A stretch of DNA of 25,575 nt from JAGHEK01 sp044426235 (GTDB lineage: Bacteria; Bacillota; Clostridia; Peptostreptococcales; Peptostreptococcaceae): positions 1 through 25,575 of the forward strand of contig JAWXUS010000021.1 of assembly GCA_044426235.1 (NCBI GenBank), written 5' to 3'. Every line of letters begins with the position of its first letter. Position 1 is the first letter of the stretch. The notes below the pieces were generated by a model. The model worked only from the letters and a program-made list of their open reading frames with translations, did not search any database and was not told where the DNA came from. Of the stretch, positions 24,142 through 25,575 are shown piece after piece. The position numbers were made by a program, and so were the translations under genes.

Positions 24142-24618
24142 TTACCCCCTTAAATTTTTATCGTCTTCTAAAACAACTTCTTCCATTTCTTTTCTATAAT
24201 CTGCTAAATCAGATTTTAATTTTGGATATTTTATTGCCATTATTTGAAGTGCCATAAGTGCTGCATTTAATCCTAAATCTATTGTAACAGTTGCTACTGG
24301 TATTCCCTTTGGCATTTGAACAATTGATAAAAGCGAATCAAGACCATCTAAAGTTGATGATTTTATTGGAAGTCCAACTACTGGTATTAAAGTATGTGAT
24401 GCCACAACCCCTGGTAAATGTGCCGCTTTTCCTGCTGCAGCTATTATTACATCTGTATCATTTTCTATTTCCTCTAAAAAACTAAATAAAGCCTTTGGAG
24501 TCCTGTGTGCTGATAAAGCTCTAACAACAACCTCTATCCCATATTGCTCTAATAATTGTATTCCTTCTTCTAACTTTGGGTAATCAGATTTTGATCCCAT
24601 TATAACTGCTACTTTCAT
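24142..24618 (-). CDS. purE: N5-carboxyaminoimidazole ribonucleotide mutase (PurE, class I)
   Basis: PurE rearranges N5-CAIR to CAIR. The 158-residue protein shows IMGSKSDYPKLEEG at the N-terminus, SAHRTPKAL near residue 35 (the SAHRTP form is class I, whereas class II has SAHK) and AAGKAAHLPG near residue 60. The segment after PVATV reads TIDLGLNAALMALQIM, slightly shorter than the usual Gly-Ala-x-Asn-Ala loop. Class I enzymes normally use the product of PurK, but no purK is present in this operon. ATG 24618 has AGGGAGG upstream. It is the first gene of purECFMNHDL. Confidence 0.96.
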   Translation of the reverse strand: MKVAVIMGSKSDYPKLEEGIQLLEQYGIEVVVRALSAHRTPKALFSFLEEIENDTDVIIAAAGKAAHLPGVVASHTLIPVVGLPIKSSTLDGLDSLLSIVQMPKGIPVATVTIDLGLNAALMALQIMAIKYPKLKSDLADYRKEMEEVVLEDDKNLRG

Positions 24619-24669
24619 AAAATACCTCCCTCATTTTATTTCACGTATAAATTACTTTCTTGCTAATAT

Positions 24670-24720
24670 AATATTCGTATTTCTTAATTATATATTAGTA
24701 TATTATACAAATTTTTGCAA
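24670..24720 (-). promoter_or_regulatory. Candidate purE promoter with PurR-box-like sequence
   Basis: On the minus strand TTGCAA (24720-24715), 17 bases, then TAATAT (24697-24692) is a modest promoter. AAATACGAATATT (24682-24670) agrees at 11 of 13 positions with the Bacillus PurBox AWWWCCGAACWWT, keeping the central CGAA. A degenerate inverted copy, AAATTTGTATAAT, lies at 24714-24702. In such AT-rich DNA part of this match is expected by chance. No purine riboswitch is present ahead of purE. Confidence 0.3.
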
Positions 24721-24790
24721 TATTTTTTTAATATATAACAAACATTTTTTATATTTAATTTATAATAATACGTTTTATATACTAAAAACA

Positions 24791-24818
24791 TAAAAAATCC
24801 ATATCAATTAGATATGGA
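24791..24818 (-). terminator. Terminator after the membrane-anchored protein gene
   Basis: An eight-base-pair stem TCCATATC/GATATGGA (24798-24805 with 24811-24818) has a five-base loop, followed on the minus strand by six U. It lies directly after the stop at 24827 and insulates the pur operon. Confidence 0.8.
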
Positions 24819-24826
24819 CTCTTTTA

Positions 24827-25255
24827 TTATTCAGCTTTTTTAGTTTCAAGTTCTATTGCATCTGGCAAACTTGTTAAATTTGTTTCAACTACTATGTATG
24901 GTTGTGATTCTTCTTTACTTTTATATGTAACTTCTACTTTCATAACATTCTTTTCTTCTCTCTCTATAAAAGAAATTTTATCTATTTGTATACCTAGGTT
25001 ATTATCATTACCTCTAGTTGCAATAACATATATTTTATCCTCTAGTTTCACAGCTAGCGCTCGTTCTTCATTAACGTATTCATCCATCATATCAAGTATT
25101 CCCTCTGGAATAGACTCTCTTTGAATTAATGTATAATCAATAGGTGTACTTTTTTCACCAAATAAACTTGGAATAAAAACAAATCCTCCAACTACTAAAG
25201 TTAAAAGAATTATACCAAGTACAACTCCCTTTAAATTAAAATTTATGTTTTTCAC
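24827..25255 (-). CDS. Small membrane-anchored protein, possibly PrcB-like
   Basis: The 142-residue protein has one N-terminal hydrophobic segment (about 9-31, GVVLGIILLTLVVGGFVFI) after a short basic start and no lipobox cysteine. It is therefore probably anchored in the membrane with its C-terminal domain outside. The remainder, with KIYVIATRGNDNNLGIQIDKI followed by strands and a final SLPDAIELE, resembles in outline the C-terminal domain of PrcB-type proteins (a YVIV-x-GE-x2-GGY strand pattern), but the characteristic Gly-Tyr is not clear. It starts at GTG 25255, eight bases after a GAGGGGG ribosome site; an upstream ATG at 25260 is out of frame. It is monocistronic, between the rRNA operon and the pur operon. 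Coding status is strong; the family is uncertain. Confidence 0.75.
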   Translation of the reverse strand: MKNINFNLKGVVLGIILLTLVVGGFVFIPSLFGEKSTPIDYTLIQRESIPEGILDMMDEYVNEERALAVKLEDKIYVIATRGNDNNLGIQIDKISFIEREEKNVMKVEVTYKSKEESQPYIVVETNLTSLPDAIELETKKAE

Positions 25256-25324
25256 TCATATCACCCCCTCTAATATCAATATATGAAACTTGTCTACATA
25301 TTAGAATTAAATTGTTTCAAACCA

Positions 25325-25354
25325 AATAAAAAACCTCACAAAAAGTGAGGTTTT
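25325..25354 (-). terminator. Orphan intrinsic terminator upstream of the membrane protein gene
   Basis: A ten-base-pair stem AAAACCTCAC/GTGAGGTTTT (25330-25339 with 25345-25354) has an A5 loop and a U-run on the minus strand (25333-25328). It has no gene of its own on that strand. It may be a second terminator of the rRNA operon or the end of a short untranslated transcript. Confidence 0.65.
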
Positions 25355-25463
25355 AAGGGGAGATTGAGTAAATTTTTGTACTAAGTTTTACATTTATAAT
25401 TATGTCCATAATAAAATTATTTATACATATATATTATAAATATTTGATACATTCTTTTTATAC

Positions 25464-25494
25464 ACAAAAAAGCCTTGAAATTAATCAAGGCTTT
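25464..25494 (-). terminator. Terminator of the rRNA operon
   Basis: The stem AAAGCCTTG/CAAGGCTTT (25469-25477 with 25486-25494) has an eight-base loop, followed on the minus strand by a U-run. It lies immediately after the 5S 3' end. Confidence 0.85.
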
Positions 25495-25500
25495 CATCTT

Positions 25501-25575
25501 ACGTGGCTACGTCTTACTTTCCCAGGCAGTTGCCCACCAAGTATCATCAGCGCTAAAGAGCTTAACTTCTGTGTT
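25501..25575 (-). rRNA. rrf: 5S ribosomal RNA, 3' portion (partial)
   Basis: Read on the minus strand the segment begins AACACAGAAGTTAAGCTC and continues through GCGCTGATGATACTTGG, GGGCAACTGCCTGGGA and AAGTAAGACGTAGCCACGT, the conserved central and 3' parts of bacterial 5S rRNA. About 75 of the usual ~117 bases are inside the window; the 5' part lies beyond the right edge. It is followed by a terminator, so it is the last gene of an rRNA operon transcribed leftward. The exact 3' end near 25501 is estimated. Confidence 0.93.

Noticed and set aside
24619..24790. Purine riboswitch ahead of purE
   Set aside because: Searched by eye for the GTTTCTACC and CCGTAAA signature on both strands and neither is present.

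Overview
This window looks like a chromosomal segment of a low-GC, AT-rich Clostridia-class Firmicute. The evidence is the strong bias to A/T codons, AGGAGG-type ribosome binding sites, a CIRCE-controlled groESL operon, a guanine riboswitch ahead of guaBA, a single-chain clostridial-type PurL, and gene content resembling Peptostreptococcaceae. Genus cannot be fixed from the sequence alone. No phage, insertion sequence, CRISPR array or tRNA was seen.

Layout, left to right. Positions 1-123 hold the start of a minus-strand gene that runs off the left edge. Positions 308-718 hold a small plus-strand MORN-repeat protein. Positions 776-4086 hold the minus-strand guaB-guaA operon behind a guanine riboswitch with a transcription terminator. 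Positions 4169-6237 hold groES-groEL behind a CIRCE operator. Positions 6295-8643 hold a minus-strand pair, an OGG-type DNA glycosylase and a cardiolipin synthase. Positions 8873-10182 hold two overlapping plus-strand deoxynucleoside kinases, dgk and dck. Positions 10236-13782 hold an unusual minus-strand block: a 606-residue protein with about 19 MORN repeats and an acidic repetitive tail, a coiled-coil protein whose reading frame continues in +1 past its stop, and a 7-repeat MORN protein. Positions 13953-24618 hold a complete purECFMNHDL operon on the minus strand. Positions 24827-25255 hold a small membrane-anchored protein. Positions 25501-25575 hold the 3' part of a 5S rRNA gene that enters from the right edge.

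Most recognisable genes serve purine nucleotides: de novo synthesis to IMP (pur), IMP to GMP (guaBA), salvage of deoxynucleosides (dgk, dck), and removal of 8-oxoguanine (ogg). guaBA is controlled by guanine through the riboswitch. purE has no riboswitch and can only be assigned a weak PurR-box-like candidate.

The least ordinary part is the MORN block. Three MORN proteins of very different length lie within 13.5 kb. One has a tail of roughly 20-residue acidic helical repeats, and the block includes a coiled-coil protein with a lysine-rich extension in the +1 frame. MORN repeats in eukaryotes are linked to membrane association and scaffolding. A bacterial membrane or cell-surface scaffold is a reasonable hypothesis here, but nothing in the sequence proves it.
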